From Circinella minor (lineage: Eukaryota; Mucoromycota; Mucoromycetes; Mucorales; Lichtheimiaceae), in contig JAEPRB010000009.1 of the NCBI GenBank assembly GCA_016758965.1, positions 124,001-188,000 of the forward strand: DNA of 64,000 bases, given 5' to 3'. A program made the translations under genes and the position numbers. The notes under the pieces are model-generated. The model was given only the letters and a program-made list of their open reading frames with translations. It was not told the DNA's origin and searched no databases. Every line of letters starts with the position of its first letter. Within the stretch, counting starts at the first letter, position 1. Below are positions 36,266 to 48,879 of the stretch, piece after piece.

Positions 36266-37582
36266 AAAATAATAAAAAAATAATAATAATAAAAAAAAAG
36301 CAGAAAAGTTTTTTTTTTTTTTTTTTTTTTTTGGGATGAAAAAGAAGAAAAAAAAAAAAAAAATCTAAAAAAAAAAAAAAAAAAATAGCAATTTGTTGTG
36401 CAGATTGCGGCCCAATGTGCTACTTTATCCCAAAGTTGTACATAGTGTAACGGATTAAGAAATCTTTAGCCTCTTTTTTTTTTTTTTTTAATAATGAAAA
36501 AGACAACAAGGACCCAGAAAGTGTGTAACATTATTATTGTAGCATTTTCTTTTATTGTTCAGTTATTGTTGTTGGAGATCAGGTGCGAATTTGTTTTTTT
36601 TTTTTTTCTCGGTGAACTTTTTACCGATTCTTTTCACGATGATCATTTTTAAATCAAATTCATTATAAAATCATAAGAGTACATGGTCTTCATTTCATAA
36701 TAAAGGACAACAATTCTTATTAATTAAAAATAAACTTTTTTATTTAATAATGGGAAAGAGGATAATGCATAATTCATCCCGCTCTTTTTTTTTAAACTCA
36801 AGGAAACTTTTTTTTTTTCAGCCCGGGATTTTACCACAAATAAGAAAATTATACTATATCACAGGTTCCTTTTTTTTTTTTAGGTAGAACATGATTCACA
36901 TTAGTCACTAATGGTAATACTATACAGAAAAAAAAAGAATTATAATACTTAATAATAACTATAAATAATTTTATAAAGATTAAAAAGAAAAACTTATTCA
37001 TATGGATGTATATAACCATTACCCTTATATATAATAATAATCCACTGACATCATAATTTCTTAAACAGTTCACGTGTTTTATTCCACCCTCCCCTTCTTC
37101 GTTAAATCTAAGTACATCACTATGGTTTATTATTTGTCCATAGTCAAATACGTAAAAAAAAAGGATAATAAGTACTATGCATTTTATATTTTTATGATAT
37201 ATTTGCGCTGTAATTAATTAATTACACAAAAATCTCTCTTTTTTAATCCATCCATATTACTATTTATAATTATGAATAGCATACTCTTTTATTTATTGTT
37301 TAAGAAAAAAGTAAAATTAAAAAACTCCATTATGTTTTATTATTTATATTTATAATTAAAGCAAAAAGAAAAAAAAATTGTGGTATGGTGGTAGGTGAAT
37401 GAGGGTCTAGATAGAATTTGTATTTGAAACGAATTTCATATATATATATATATATATATGGATTGGAATATTTAAAAGATAAGTTGTTTGATAAATTACA
37501 TTGTATATATATATGGAAAGAATTAATATTAATAATAAAAAGGAGAGGGAGGAAGAAAAGGAGGGAAGAAGGGGGGGGGGAT
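36266..37582. other. Intergenic region
   Basis: No gene seen. Several homopolymer runs (T at 36310-36331; A at 36350-36384) lie just upstream of the RhoGAP start, and an AT microsatellite at 37438-37460. Confidence 0.55.
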
Positions 37583-38536
37583 CTAATATTTTCCTAAACG
37601 CATTTCATTAGGTGTATCCAATAATACAAAACGATACCAAAGAACCATTAATGGTATCGTTGAAAAATGCCATAAACTATGAGCATCAAAAACACGTAAA
37701 AAAGGTGGGAAATCAAATAATTCTAATGCCATAGCAGCCGATGTTCCAGCAACAGATAAAATGACCAAATAAGCATAAGAACGTCTATGCTTATTTTCTG
37801 GTTTAATATACTGTAAAATAGCCCATCCAACCCATAATAAAAGAAGCATACTACCAACAATAACAGATGCCATCATATTATATCCATAATCAAATGTATA
37901 AAAGGATAGATAGGAAATATGGGCTAAAAATGCCATTGTCACCACCACGGTCAATAATCGAATAATAACCTTGTTTTGAATATGAAACAATCGAATAACA
38001 CCATAATATAACGAATATAAAATAAATAATCCAGCCGAGAAATAATCCAATTTTTCTGTCAAAGGGAAATCTCTTGAATGAAATACCGTACTCCAAATCC
38101 ACGCATTGATACCAACAAGAGAAAACATTAACATGAATGGTTTTAAATAATAAGCATTGGGAATGTCGCGTCGTAATATGCCAAAATAATAATAATGGAC
38201 ATATCCATTACCAATGGAGAATAAGACAGAAGCAGGTTCTTGAATACCCCATAAACGATAAAAAGGCCATTTGCCATAATATTGATAAACAGGTGTATTT
38301 TCAATAAGTGCACGATCAGTAATCTTTTGCATACATGTATATTGACAGTTTTCAGGACAATCCCATAGAGTGAGACGTAAGGAAAGAGGTAATTCCATGG
38401 TTGGACATTCGGTACGTACACAATGGTCAACACAACCTAAAAAATTGGGTTGTACATTGCCTTTGGAACCATGACATAAACCTACAAGGCTAAATAAAAA
38501 GATACCTATTAGGTAGATAGTATTGTTTATACGCAT
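37583..38536 (-). CDS. PER1: PER1/PGAP3 GPI-anchor lipid remodelling protein
   Basis: ER/Golgi multi-spanning enzyme that removes the unsaturated sn-2 acyl chain from GPI anchors (GPI phospholipase A2 of the CREST superfamily). Intronless, 317 aa, a normal length. Residues 1-23 are a signal peptide (MRINNTIYLIGIFLFSLVGL). The luminal Cys-rich part reads CVDHCVRTEC and WDCPENCQYTCM. Then come LYQYYGKWPFYR-like and FSxxN motifs, and about seven membrane helices. These include VFHSRDFPLTEKLDYFSA, with the conserved His and Asp, and near the C-terminus FDAHSLWHFSTIP, with two conserved His. The ATG at 38536 is preferred because an upstream in-frame extension would bury the signal peptide. Symbol given by family. 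Confidence 0.93.
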   Translation of the reverse strand: MRINNTIYLIGIFLFSLVGLCHGSKGNVQPNFLGCVDHCVRTECPTMELPLSLRLTLWDCPENCQYTCMQKITDRALIENTPVYQYYGKWPFYRLWGIQEPASVLFSIGNGYVHYYYFGILRRDIPNAYYLKPFMLMFSLVGINAWIWSTVFHSRDFPLTEKLDYFSAGLFILYSLYYGVIRLFHIQNKVIIRLLTVVVTMAFLAHISYLSFYTFDYGYNMMASVIVGSMLLLLWVGWAILQYIKPENKHRRSYAYLVILSVAGTSAAMALELFDFPPFLRVFDAHSLWHFSTIPLMVLWYRFVLLDTPNEMRLGKY

Positions 38537-40139
38537 AGTTTTGAAGGGAAAAAAAAGGGGGGGGAGGAAGGATTGGGCGGGAAGAGAAGAATAAAACCAA
38601 AAGCTCGTGTTATTGTACACGCGCAATAAAAAAATAAATATAATATTTTGAGGTCGGAGTTAAATAGACTCTTTCTTTATTTGTTGCTAGGTTATAAAAA
38701 AAAAAAACTTGAACGATTTATGCAACCTTTTTTTTTTTTTACCGATTTGTGATTATCTGTTTCTTTATTATTCACAGTGGCCTTCCATAATACTCTTGAA
38801 ACAAGTTAAAAAGAAGAATTATAAAACAATATATATACACCCATATTAAAAAAAAGCATCTCTAGTAAAATGGAATATAAAGAAACTTTACTACGTATGA
38901 TGTCATTCAGAACAAGCTACAAGTATTCATTAGTACATTTGACTCATATCCTTTTTATTAATATTAATAGTTCGGGATTCTTGATCAGTAAATGTATGCA
39001 TTTATGAAGATACTTAATAACAGAAGATATCATAGATGAGGGACACAGAGAAATAGGAAAATGAATTATCTAGATAGTAAATAATCATTGATATCTAGAT
39101 ATATATGTTAAATGTTAAATGTTATTCGATGGAAAAACTCCTTTTCACTTGTCAATTGGATGGATAAAAAAAACAGATTCGAAATTCTGCTTGTTGTTTT
39201 TCTCCAACTCATAGACCATTTAAGGAATATTGTGAGGTAAAATAAAAAAAAAACCCCCCAGTAGCTATGGTGATTAACCATTTTTGCATTCATCAACTTT
39301 AGTGCTTAGTTAGTAACAATAATAATATACTTTTTTTTTTTTTTTTTTTTTTTTTGAAATGAACAACTTCAGGTTAATTGAACTTGTTCACAACTCATTA
39401 TAGATGTTTTTTTAATAGGGTTTTATGATGGTGATAAAAAGAGGAAATAGATACAAAAAGTAAAAAGTACGTAAATGATCCACGCACTGTTAGATAAACA
39501 ATTTCATTTTTTTTCACCTTTTCCAACCTTTTGGAAAATAAATAATAAAACAAGTATCGTTTGTTAGTAGATTATCCATATATACATGCAATAATAGTTA
39601 TCGTCGATCATAAATGCTTATTTTTTTTAATGATTACGTATATACATATATAATTTATACACTGTTTTTCATATCGTAATTTCTAATATAAATGTTGCCC
39701 CTGAAACTTGAGAGTATTTGAATATAAATATAGGTAGCATTCTATCCGGATAAACCTTCACATCGAATTCGGACGGAATAGAGATATGAAGCATTACATA
39801 TGCACCAATTAGCTACAAAACAACGTTTTTCAAAAGGTAACTAGACACTATATCGTACCAAAAATAAAATAAAAAAGGAAGGTTTAAAGTAAGTTTATAA
39901 ATTTAGTTGATACAATTATCTATTATACATTGCCAAGATCTATATATAATAGTTGTTTCTCCATAAATATATATACGTAAGTATAGGTAATCAATGACTT
40001 TCTATTTATCTAGTACTAAATGCCAGTTTGTTCCTCTAGGAGAAATTGGCCAACTATAGTTGTGATTCGTAGATTATATACAAGAGGAACCATACTGGAG
40101 AAGATAAGGATACAAATGATGAATATTCAGCGAGAATTT
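38537..40139. other. Gene-free DNA
   Basis: No credible frame or structured repeat apart from homopolymers (T run at 39332-39355). Confidence 0.5.
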
Positions 40140-40376
40140 TAAGCTGTTAAAAAAAAATTCGTATAAACGCCCCCGTATCACTCTTGATAGTAGATAGAGG
40201 ATCTACATAATGGATTTGGCGCAAAAATAAGACAGTAGACGAACATATGACAAAACCAGGTATCAGTGGCATCAAAACTCTTGATGGTGTTTTTGGTGAG
40301 AATTAGAATTTAAGCCAGTCCTTTCGCAGTGGAAAGGAGGGCGCGTTAACCAACTCGTCGGGGAGCTAGCCCATAT
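40140..40376 (-). mobile_element. Candidate tRNA-derived SINE or decayed tRNA gene
   Basis: On the minus strand the head reads GACGAGTTGGTTAACGCG, which fits a tRNA D-arm and pol III A box. A TCCTTTC/GAAAGGA hairpin follows where an anticodon arm would be, then GGCTTAAATTC, a weak B-box match (about 7 of 11). No clean cloverleaf forms. A non-tRNA body of about 150 bp follows and ends near a T run (about 40147), as in SINEs. No target duplication was found. Confidence 0.35.
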
Positions 40377-42948
40377 ATGTATAAGTGTTTGTATGATTTT
40401 TTTTAACCTTAAACTGAAATAAATTTCTAACAAAATGGTCTTAAAATATAGTTAAGCATAAGCTCGACGTGCATGAAATATAGACGGCGCCATATACAAA
40501 CATACAAGAAATGTAACCAATAGAAAAAAGTTGACTTCTTTTTTTCGTAATAAATATTGTACACATAAATTCTTTTGGCTCCTGCTGTAATATATATATT
40601 CACCCAGGGAAGTAGTTAATTTTATATGTACGCCATTATATGATAATTTTTCTCTATTTTTCTTTTAATAACAATAATAAATTTAACACAAAAAAGTTAT
40701 TCTACCTTCATTGGTTACTTATTTGTTTCTTGTTTATCTCCTGAAGCAGCAATCTAATACTCAGCTACTATATTTGTTTATTTGCTTAGGCCAATTCCAT
40801 TGTTTGCTCGTTATGTATACATGAATGTATTTATTTATGTCTGATAATCTACAACAGCAATAATAAGTTGAAAATTAACATCATTCTATTTTTAGCAAAC
40901 CTGATAAGTGAGTCCTTTTTTTTGGGGGGGTGCCTTCATAGTCAGATCCTTGAGATTTTTTATATTTGATAATGATATCAATGGCGGCCTTATTATGTTA
41001 TTGAAACAGGATACGTATCGAAAAGTAGTACGTACGTATTTGAAATAAATGATAAGAAAACCATACAATATAGTCGTACAGTATTAGCTGTTGTTGCTAG
41101 TACTTTTGTTAATATATATACAGTAAAAAGAAAATCGATGAGAATAATTGGCTCATTAATGTTTATTATACACAGTCGTATATTAATGCTATAGCTCAAA
41201 ATTAATAATTAATTACTTAACAACAGTATATAGAAGTATAAAAAGTGTTTTAACTCAAAGCTTTTTTAACAGGGAACTATTTTTTTTGCCCCCCACCTCT
41301 TTTTTTTTAATATTCATTCATAGTAAAATACTTAATGAAAAAGCACATCGTAGATAAATAGAAAAACTTAAAATAATATTTTGATCTATCTATGTAGCAA
41401 CCTAAATTGGTGGACAAAACTACATTAAACCCTGTACTTCATTGTCCCATATTGCTGGTGAAATGCCTTCCTAGGGTTGATATTCAATGAATTACTTATT
41501 TTCTTTACAAATCCTTAGATCTACATAAGAACTGTCGAATTCCTTTTGATTCTCAAATGGATCGTCATTTCAAAACCATGTCGATGTATAAAAAAATATA
41601 ATAATGGATGAATGTATGATGGAACGTATCAAAAGATTTGATTATAAATTTGTAAAGCTACAGTGATTTTATTTGATTACTTTTCGATGCTACTTGTAAC
41701 AATCGATAAAAAAAAAAGATTACTATAACAAAACTCTACATATGTGAGAAATATAAAATGTGTGATGATAAAACTACCAGGTCCAGTTTGTAGGAAGAAA
41801 AATCAGGGGAAATCAAAATACAACCACCAGGACGGGATGACACTCGTTGTAAATAAAGTTGAACCCTATTATTGATTCACTTGTTCCTTTATCTGATTTT
41901 TATATATTAACAAGTTACCGCATCTACTCAGGTATGAAAGGTTGACTCATTCGGTAACCACTAGACAATATATACCATATATTTGAGAAGACTTTCAAAC
42001 ATTACTTTCAAGACCCCTACCTAAATCACAAAAACTGACAGTGATAACTTTTTACAACCATATTTAATCTGTCGTTTGTAAAATACTGACAGACTTGCAT
42101 TTCCAACAGCATCCACTGCGATACAATAATTTGAATTGGAGGTAGATTTATTTTGTTGATATCGACAATAAGAAAAACAAGAACTCTTATTATTGTGAAT
42201 TTGGTCTACCAGTATTTTGATCTGTTTACTATTATGTAGTATAGAAAATATAATGAGCTAGAAGTATTAAGAATAATAAAAAAAAACAGGGTCCAGAAAG
42301 AAAAGAAAGAATTTGAGGCAATTCATCTTTTGTTGTTTTTCATTTCTTGTATATCATAGACGTCATTGGGTATGTGAAATAACACGTATTTATCCTTTTA
42401 ATATTTTATCACATTATACTGTCAAAATAGATGGTGATATGAAAACTATTAATAGAAGAGTTTTTGTTTTAGATTACATGAACTTTTGCTGTTACATATA
42501 TAGATATTATAAAACATTATTTTTTTTTGTACGATAAAAGAGAAGCCGAGAACCCCAAAAGCTACTAAAGATTGGATGACTTGACAATTTATTTTTGATT
42601 GATTACTGTAAATAAGTTGATTATATTTATGAAAATTAAATAAAGATAAATATGATATACAGAGATATCACAGTATCATCTTAATAAAATATTAAGCATA
42701 AATAAAAACAGCAATGTTCTTGACCGCATCTTTTTTTTTTTTCAAAAGAAAAAAAGAAGCTACATGGACATGACCCCCCAACGGTGTTTAGATGAATTAT
42801 CAACCTCTTTCTATTATCCAAAGATACAAAGAGACTTTTATGGTAGAACACGACGACGACATTCTTTTTTTTTCATTTTGTAAAACACCAAAACAACCTA
42901 AATAAAACGTCTTAATCTGGTCTTGATCTTATAGACATTGTCTTTCAC
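40377..42948. other. Gene-free DNA
   Basis: Long AT-rich interval without a supportable gene; only short frames with no protein-like features. Confidence 0.5.
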
Positions 42949-43227
42949 CTATCTTCCATCATCTAAAAGATCAATATTGTGAATATGAGTATACATGTAC
43001 AAAAAGACATTGTCTCCTTCAAAATATCGTGACAATACAGGATTTTTATTAATGATTGACGGGGCTAATTTTTTCACATTGGCGCGGGATACTTTGGAAA
43101 TTGGCCTCAGGGGTTTAAACCAGATGACAGGCGTAATTTTAAATATTGACAGAATTTGTAATTCTTTGATGGGCGATGTGAATTTTACTTTTGACATTTT
43201 CATTTTTTCTTTCCATGGCGACATCAC
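42949..43227 (-). pseudogene. Dispersed protein-coding repeat, copy 1 (unknown family)
   Basis: The minus strand has an open frame containing SPIKELQILSIFKITPVIWF, then KVSRANVKKLAPSIINKNP. A second, inverted and more damaged copy lies at about 48880-49000 with the same minus/plus coding sense (ELRIQSIFKITPVIWFKP). Conservation of the frame between copies suggests this strand is the coding one. Family not recognised; probably a repeat-borne gene fragment. Confidence 0.4.
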
Positions 43228-43937
43228 TTTTTTACCACCTTCCTACTTGGCATACTTTTTCTTCGAGCTAAGATATTTTTTTTAGTTGTATAATCTCAAT
43301 AAAATGCACAAAAATGGAGCATCCCAACTCGCTAGAGACTAATATTATAAGTTACAAGTTCAAATTTCTACTCATGTTTATTCAAAAATGCTTCATTTAT
43401 CCGATCCTGTTTGCTCAGAAATATTACCATCATCATTGTTACCAATACACAAGATCTTTATAGCTATTGTTTTTTGCGAAGTCCGGTTTCGGCGAAGACT
43501 CTGTACAAAGGTCATAGGTTTTGAAAAGTACTTTCCAAGCAATACCATGCTCAGTTTAAAAAGTATCCGTTGATTCAAACTTTTTTCACGGTGGTTATTG
43601 TAGATTTGTTGGTACCCTTCCAGCCATGGTGCTATAATCGAATCACATCATTTTGAATTTATTCGCATTGGTAGTACCGCACAAAAGCAGTTTTGTATGA
43701 TTTGATAATATATCAAATACTATCATTATATTATTCATGAGCAACTTTTAATTTGGCAAATGCAATATGCATGAATATACAGAACACAGAAAGGAGTTTA
43801 GAAATAGAAAATAAAATGGTAATAAAAAAATTTATGAAGAGAGAAGTAGTGATGATTGATTATGCGTAATAATGCACAGCATTCTGGTGTTAAGAGAAGA
43901 AAAGAGAAAGAGATATATTTCTGACTGAGAAAGCAAT

Positions 43938-46348
43938 TTACTCTTGGTCGGATCGCTTTCGTTTTTTTGGATTACTTGTAAAGTTCAACGATGTAGGGAG
44001 AACGATGGTATCTGGTTTGTTTTGATTTTGACATTTCAAGCCTCCATCATCTTTCTTGTTCATTTGGTACTTCATTAACACTTGCATAGTTTCAGCGACG
44101 ACATCCTATAATATACGTACAAAGCCACTATAAGAATTGTATCCACGTTTGTCCATATATTTTATCAATGAGGTTGATACTTGCCTTTGCTTGTAATACT
44201 AGCTTAGTTAATGGAAGAATTTGTGCTGAAAAGAATTTTGCTTGAGACGGAACTTCATATTCATTTGTTTCCATTATACGACAAATATAACCACGCGGAC
44301 AATCGATAAATGACAATTTCATGCGACGATCTATGATAACACCACAGAATATCAGTTTATAACCCAAACCTAGATCAAGATCCACATAACCCACTTTCAC
44401 TTAATAACACTTACTAGTTTGATGAAAGCAGACAAATCGAAGTTTCCTAATAATTTCTTCATTATAATCTACAAGACCGGCAACTCGATTTAAAATATTC
44501 TTCAATGTTTTTGGACAATGAAGTTCATTTTCAATAATTTCCTTTCTTGTCGACACCACATCTTCACTTTTACCAAGTTCTGAGCAACCAAATTCGATGT
44601 CGTTTTTCAATAATAATAAATCAGGACGGCTACTCTTCTTTTTGTTTGCAATTTCATTGGTACCGGTAACCTTTCTTCCTTCGTTAGTTCGTAAAGCTGT
44701 TGCAATGCATGTTCGATCTCTAAAGATCATATATCCCGTTAAAGTCAGATACCTCATTATTAGCATGACGATTGTAAATACATGCATACAAAATGATACC
44801 AAATTAATGTACCTTGTAGTGTTGATCTTCAAATTGTCAAAACATCGATCAAAATAACACCAAAATTTTGCAACCAAGTCGAGTTCACTGACGTCGTTGC
44901 CCATAACATTTATTAAGTCATTTGAATAATAAGCCAAGAATTGGTTAAGTGTTGAAATAAACCAGAATTCATCATAATTAGTTCGGGGGTCGAATGGACC
45001 AGTCTTGAGAGCTTCTTTCACCATGGCATCCAGCATCCAGCATCAATTCATTCAATTTTTGATCATCCTTTTCATTTTTATTCTTCTCACAAACAAGCTC
45101 AGCTGCTTGTTTAAATCGATCAATAATCTCTTGCACCTGTTGATTGATCGGTGGTAACGGATGAAAACCTTCATTAATGATTTCTTGTAGTTCAGCAGCA
45201 GTGAATACATCTTTCCAGCACGAATCATCCAAACAAATAATATATGAGTGGACAGCACTAGAAAATACAACAATTTAAGATTAAGTTAATTTTTCAGGTA
45301 TATTATGATAGTTATATTATGATAGTTATATTATGGATAATAGTAATTCGAATTGACAAAAGCCACTTACTGTTCATGGGTCCGTTTTTCACCAAATTCC
45401 AATACAACGTCTTCCACACATCTACCACTTAATAATTTCCATTTTTTATCTGAATGGAACGATTCTGATTTTGATACAAAGAGGGTTTTCGCAGAATGAT
45501 CAAGAAAGTGAGAATCGTTTTTACTTGCAGCCTATAAGTAAAGTCATTGCTAATGCTGTTTGATAAGCTAGACTTTTTTTTATTTTACCCTTGCGCAAAA
45601 ATAAAATACAGTGACTCTTACTGATGACGACGAAGATGGCGATGCTTCATTCGAACCACTTGAACCTGAACTAGCAGAAGGTCGTGGACTGTTTGTTGTT
45701 GTTGCTACGCTGCCAGATGCTATTAATATTGATATAAAGTATTAGTTTTTGATGAATATAACTTCAATGAAAAGCCCAAACACCCAAAAATTAATATGAT
45801 CATAAATTGTATTTACCTCCACTACTACTATTATTATTAATAATATCATCACCACTCGTACTATTATCATTGCTACCACTCATATTATTATTATAACTGT
45901 TATTAATGCAGGCGCCGCTAGGTGAACCATTATTGTTGGTGGTGGTTGCTGCGCACCCACTAAGTTTTTGAAGAACCTTTAACAGAATTGGGGACCAATC
46001 GATCTTTTTTTTTATTGTTTCTAAAAAAAAAGCCAACGACGTGACCATATTAATGAACTATTTTTTGTAAAATAGAAAATTAAAAAAGTAAAGCAATTAC
46101 TAGTTTAATGTTTGCTTCTCGAGCAGCATAGCCGAATCTACCGCCCCATATGCTAATGATATCTTCAGAGTCATGAATAGTTGTATGTTCAACAATATAA
46201 TCCTCCTTGTCGAGTACAAACTGTTGGAATGTTATTGGAATGTTATTATTTTTGAGGTAGACCAAGTACTTTATGATTTCTATGGAGTTACATTAGTTAT
46301 ATATTCTAGCACTTGATGCTCTTGACTTGATTTTTCACTTAATGGCAT
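43938..46348 (-). pseudogene. Decayed member of a Mucorales-type multicopy family with a PD-(D/E)XK-like core
   Basis: An exon series is readable on the minus strand from ATG 46348 to TAA 43938. The pieces include DWSPILLKVLQKL (46000), a Ser/Asn linker, SKNDSHFLDHSAKTLF (45510) and SCWKDVFTAAELQEII (45220). Then come GPFDPRTNYDEFWFISTLNQ (45000), RPDLLLLKNDIEFGCSELGK (44620), LSFIDCPRGYICRI (44300) and a C-terminal nuclear-localisation-like PKKRKR. Lesions: a 7-bp tandem duplication near 45036 shifts the frame, an in-frame TAA lies at 44401-44403, and at least one more frame break separates the N-terminal exons (about 46280). The penultimate intron uses a GC donor (AAG|GCAAGT at 44185). RPD...E..GCSELGK resembles the acidic/Lys core of PD-(D/E)XK nucleases; this is inference. 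I associate the overall pattern with repeated hypothetical proteins of Mucorales, from memory only. Confidence 0.6.
45028..45043. repeat. 7-bp tandem duplication causing a frameshift
   Basis: CATCCAG is repeated directly (CATCCAGCATCCAG). Deleting one copy would restore a continuous minus-strand frame from LNELMLDA into MVKEALKTG. Confidence 0.75.
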
Positions 46349-47030
46349 ACCTTTGGTTTCGAAGGACATATAGAAAAAATTGTTGGTATGAGAACAGTTG
46401 CCATTTGCCAGGAGAACAGTTGCTAAGTGACTGAGTTTTTAAATAATTAGTGAACAACTGCGCTTCCCATTTTTGTATTCATCAACACAAGACAACTAAG
46501 CTTACATCTGTACACGAATGCAGGTCAACACATGAGCCTCCCCATTGGTATGAAATATGATCATTTGATCCATATTCTATTAATAAAATCGTTTTATTCC
46601 GTTGATTAAATTTTTTTTATCTACGTTTATGACCCTTTTCAGAAAACTACTAACCAAGAATTCTTATCGAAAACAGATTTAAACATAACCAAGCAAATAG
46701 AGGATATAACCAGGATTTCTGGTAACCAAATAAATCGAGAGCACAACATGTATAATTCTATTAAAGGGGTAATCGTTTTTTTTATAAGAAACGTTTACTT
46801 TTGCCCATAAGGTAAAGTAGTTTTTTTGTGTCCGTTGAAGAAAGCAACTTACAAAGTTATTGACTTTTACACAAAATATTACTATAGTGAATTCATAATA
46901 AGTGTTGGATCAGTCTCGTGTTTTTGGATTCAAGGTATAAAACTGATTATGTTCAATTTTTAAGGTAATGTTTTGAAAACTTTTTTTATTAAAGATGTTT
47001 ACCTTCCCCCGGTGTTATGACTTTTTGTTA
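46349..47030. other. Gene-free DNA
   Basis: No gene or repeat recognised before the minisatellite. Confidence 0.5.
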
Positions 47031-47478
47031 TTTGAGGATGGTGTTCTTGGTCTAATAGGCTGGAGCCTGCCCAAGTAAGTGCAGGTGTACAGTAGGCGTT
47101 GACAACTGCAGCGTTTATTTTCCCTCCCTGCATTTGCGACTCTTTGAGGGTGGTGTTCTTGGTCTAATAGGCCGGAGCCTGTCCAAGTAAATGCAGGTGC
47201 ACAGTAGACGTTGACAACTGCAGCGTTTATTTTCCCTCCCTGCGTTTGCGACTCTTTGAGGATGGTGTTCTTGGTCTAATAGGCCGGAGCCTGTCCAAGT
47301 AAGTGCAGGTGTACAGTAGGCGTTGACAACTGCAGCGTTTATTTTCCCTCCCTGCGTTTGCGACTCTTTGAGGGTGGTGTTCTTGGTCTAATAGGCCGGA
47401 GCCTGTCCAAGTAAGTGCAGGTGTACAGTAGGCGTTGACAACTGCAGCGTTTATTTTCCCTCCCTGCGTTTGCGACTC
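47031..47478. repeat. Four-copy 112-bp minisatellite
   Basis: Units begin at 47031, 47143, 47255 and 47367, each exactly 112 bp, starting TTTGAGGRTGGTGTTCTTGG and ending TTTGCGACTC. Copies differ at only a few positions. The unit is visibly more GC-rich than its surroundings. A TTA/TTG trinucleotide run follows at 47482-47526. Confidence 0.9.
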
Positions 47479-48511
47479 TTTGTTATTATTATTATTATTA
47501 TTATTGTTATTATTGTTACTATTATCGTTAATGGCGACAGCTTGTGATGTGCTTGACTATACTAATAGACATGCTGAATTTGGTGATTTTGCCAATTTGT
47601 TTTATAAGTAATATAGGAGCTATAAATTTAGGCACTAAATTAATCGACATCTGGATGATAGTCTCTGCACAAACCGACAAGAACACAAGAAAGATATCAA
47701 TGATTTTCTTACTGTTTGTGATGAACTGAATATGTGATGGTTTTTTTTTTCAATCGTTGACCAAGAACACTATCGGTATCACACGACACGAAGCTGATAT
47801 GCAGCAGCAATATTCAGCTAAAACCAACAAGAGTCGTATATGTAATCAGTAAAGCCTCAGGTCAAAATAATAAATAAAATTGATATTTCTCCCACAGTTT
47901 TCTCTTTTTACTTCCTTTTTACTATCGTAATAATAAATGCAGAGTGGCAATTAATAATTTAAAAGCATGATATTGTTCAAAGAAACTAATAGCGTAACCG
48001 CATCAACATAACACGATGTATTACTTACAGGGTCTTGACGAATTAATATAAAAATAATGCTCAATAACCAATAGATATTGCTCAGAACTATCTAGTTTGT
48101 CGTGCAAATTTACGTTGATGAAACAATATTCTTTAGTTTATTCAGACCGTTTGAGTGCTACTGAATTTACATGTACGCTTCAACAGGCGACATTTACCAT
48201 AAAATAATCTTATTATATGAGCAACGAGACAAAGTAAAAATGAAGTCTTCTTGATTGGTAAACGACCTTTGTAAAGGAGATTAACTTTATTCAAATCTAC
48301 ATTTTTATTATTAAAATATAAAGGATTTACTTTGTCCGTTTACTGTTTTCCTTTCAATTGCTATCAAAATAATTAAACATTTTACCCACATTCTTAATAA
48401 AAATGCCATATATTAAAATTAACTTGTACTGACTAATACAAGTCGAAGCAGTCTACATCCATTCACTTTCATATTTATTCATATACAATGTTCTAACAAT
48501 CATAAAATCTA
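47479..48511. other. Gene-free DNA with trinucleotide run
   Basis: Starts with a TTA-type microsatellite (47482-47526). No supportable gene. Confidence 0.5.
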
Positions 48512-48795
48512 TTACCTGTGCCATATCTGGTCGGGTATTACCTGGTGCAACAAAGCAAATGCTTCCCACACCGCATTCTTCACGAAGCATGTGAAGGTTT
48601 TGAACAAGGCGATTTGAAAGGAGAGTGGGCCATTTGTTCCTGGTCTCGAAGATGCAACTTTACCCTCCATCACATTATAAGCCTGTGCTTTTCTCTCATA
48701 CTCTCCTTTTTCAGTCCTGTAGAAGTCATTCCAGACGGCAGCCTTGCGAGCAGCAATGTTGCCCATTTGCTTCGAGTCTCTCTTCAGTTCTTCCC
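48512..48795 (-). pseudogene. Orphan exon-like fragment, weakly HMG-box-like
   Basis: The minus strand has an acceptor (TTTTAG) near 48795, an open stretch, and a donor (CAG|GTAATACC) near 48540. The peptide includes MGNIAARKAAVWNDFYRTEK and GEYERKAQAYN, with spacing of Trp, Lys, Tyr and Ala like the second half of an HMG box. No flanking exons with a continuing frame were found, so it is listed as a remnant. Confidence 0.3.
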
Positions 48796-48879
48796 TATCT
48801 AAAAGCGAAACAACAAGCATTTATTAATATTAGTGTAAATTACAATATTGTTATCCCATTTTGGAAATGAAAATGTCAA

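Noticed and set aside
40300..40376. Functional tRNA gene
   Set aside because: The D-arm is good, but the acceptor stem, anticodon loop and T-arm do not pair properly; kept only as a SINE or tRNA-relic candidate.
43388..43578. Overlapping plus and minus 61-codon frames
   Set aside because: Neither shows motifs or codon bias; could be flanking repeat debris.
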